Part shown: piece by piece, positions 13,833 to 14,265 of the stretch
Layout: each line of letters starts with the position of its first letter
How positions within the stretch are numbered: position 1 is the stretch's first letter
Origin: an uncultured Leucobacter sp.
GTDB lineage: Bacteria; Actinomycetota; Actinomycetes; Actinomycetales; Microbacteriaceae
Assembly: GCA_945952575.1 (NCBI GenBank)
Contig: CAMFIY010000032.1
Coordinates: forward strand, 1 to 14,265
Reading direction: 5' to 3'
DNA: 14,265 bases
Notes under the pieces: model-generated
What the model saw: only the letters and a program-made list of their open reading frames with translations
Database searches by the model: none
Told to the model about the DNA's origin: nothing
Program-made: the position numbers and the translations under genes

Positions 13833-14265
13833 ATGCCGAAGAGCGAAGCGAGCCCGCAGCCGCGAGCCGCCGTGGTCTACCAGCCGCACAAGACGGATCT
13901 CGCGGAGTTGCGCGCCGCGGTGCAGCGGCACGCGAGCGGATCCGGCTGGGCGGCCACGCGCTGGTACGAGACGGACGCGGATGACGCCGGTGTCGCCGCC
14001 ACGAAGCGGGCGATCGACGCCGGGGCGAGCCTGGTGCTGGCATCCGGCGGCGACGGCACCGTCCGCGCGGCCGCCGAAGCGCTGCGCGGCACCGGGATCC
14101 CGCTCGCCGTGATCCCGCAGGGCACCGGGAACCTGCTGGCCCGCAACCTCGGGATCCCCCTCGGCGATCTCGACGATCCGGTGCGCGCGGCGTTCGCAGG
14201 CCGGAACCGCGCGATAGATCTCGGGGTCGTCACCATCACGCGGCCCGCGGATCCGGAAGACGAGG
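13833..14265 (+). CDS. Diacylglycerol/lipid kinase family protein (partial, 3' end outside window)
   Basis: The first 144 codons are present and the frame is open to the window edge. The product starts with a VVYQPHK strand (14-20) and has the ATP-binding ASGGDGTVRAAAEAL (72-86) with the GGDGT signature, followed by IPLAVIPQGTGNLLARNLGIP (92-112, GTxN motif). These mark the catalytic N-terminal domain of the diacylglycerol kinase/sphingosine kinase/YegS family, which phosphorylates lipids at the membrane. Usual length is about 300 residues, so roughly half is missing. The ATG at 13833 is chosen by frame and by a TANNNT element six bases upstream. It is divergent from serS with a 71-base gap. 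It could be DgkB-like; the exact substrate is not determined. Confidence 0.93.
   Translation, partial: MPKSEASPQPRAAVVYQPHKTDLAELRAAVQRHASGSGWAATRWYETDADDAGVAATKRAIDAGASLVLASGGDGTVRAAAEALRGTGIPLAVIPQGTGNLLARNLGIPLGDLDDPVRAAFAGRNRAIDLGVVTITRPADPEDE

Noticed and set aside
11803..14112. 769-codon plus-strand frame spanning the HAD gene, serS and the start of the kinase gene
   Set aside because: It crosses three genes with full sets of conserved motifs in other frames, and is an effect of GC-rich codon use.

Overview
The window looks like chromosomal DNA of a high-GC Gram-positive actinobacterium, most likely a pigmented member of the Microbacteriaceae (Leucobacter- or Microbacterium-like; the genus is a guess). 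The reasons are the high GC content, many GTG starts, -10-only leaderless promoters, actinobacterial-style secreted proteins, and a C50-carotenoid gene set of the Corynebacterium/Micrococcales type. Nearly everything is on the minus strand; only a partial lipid-kinase-like gene at the right edge is on the plus strand.

Left region (about 1-4655, read right to left): a TcyP-like sodium:amino-acid/dicarboxylate symporter, then a short secreted protein with a Ser/Gly/Thr-rich stalk and a C-terminal membrane anchor, then a large secreted protein with two degenerate thioredoxin-like modules and two C-terminal Ig-like domains. A 363-base stretch without a gene (4656-5018) holds an AT-rich putative promoter region and a perfect 8-bp inverted repeat.

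Centre (5019-11248): a seven-gene operon for carotenoid synthesis, in transcription order idi, crtE, crtB, crtI, crtYe, a fused crtYf-crtEb, and an SRPBCC-like gene. Every junction overlaps (ATGA, GTGA or an 8-base overlap), so the operon is fully telescoped and probably translationally coupled. Idi supplies DMAPP, CrtE makes GGPP, CrtB makes phytoene and CrtI makes lycopene. The CrtEb half adds C5 units at both ends, and CrtYe with the CrtYf half cyclises the ends to give a C50 carotenoid of the decaprenoxanthin/sarcinaxanthin type; ring type cannot be read from sequence. Upstream of idi is an AT-rich promoter overlapped by inverted repeats that could be a repressor site; no regulator gene is in the window.

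Right region (11400-14265): tRNA-Ser(UGA) with its own terminator, a Cof-type HAD phosphatase gene, serS, and a divergent diacylglycerol-kinase-family gene cut by the window end. serS and the kinase gene both appear to start from leaderless promoters in a 71-bp divergent intergenic region.

The most notable points are the CrtYf-CrtEb fusion, the SRPBCC gene locked to the end of the carotenoid operon, the duplicated monothiol/cysteine-free thioredoxin-like secreted protein beside a cystine-type transporter, and the operator-like repeats before idi. No mobile element, CRISPR array or phage gene was seen.
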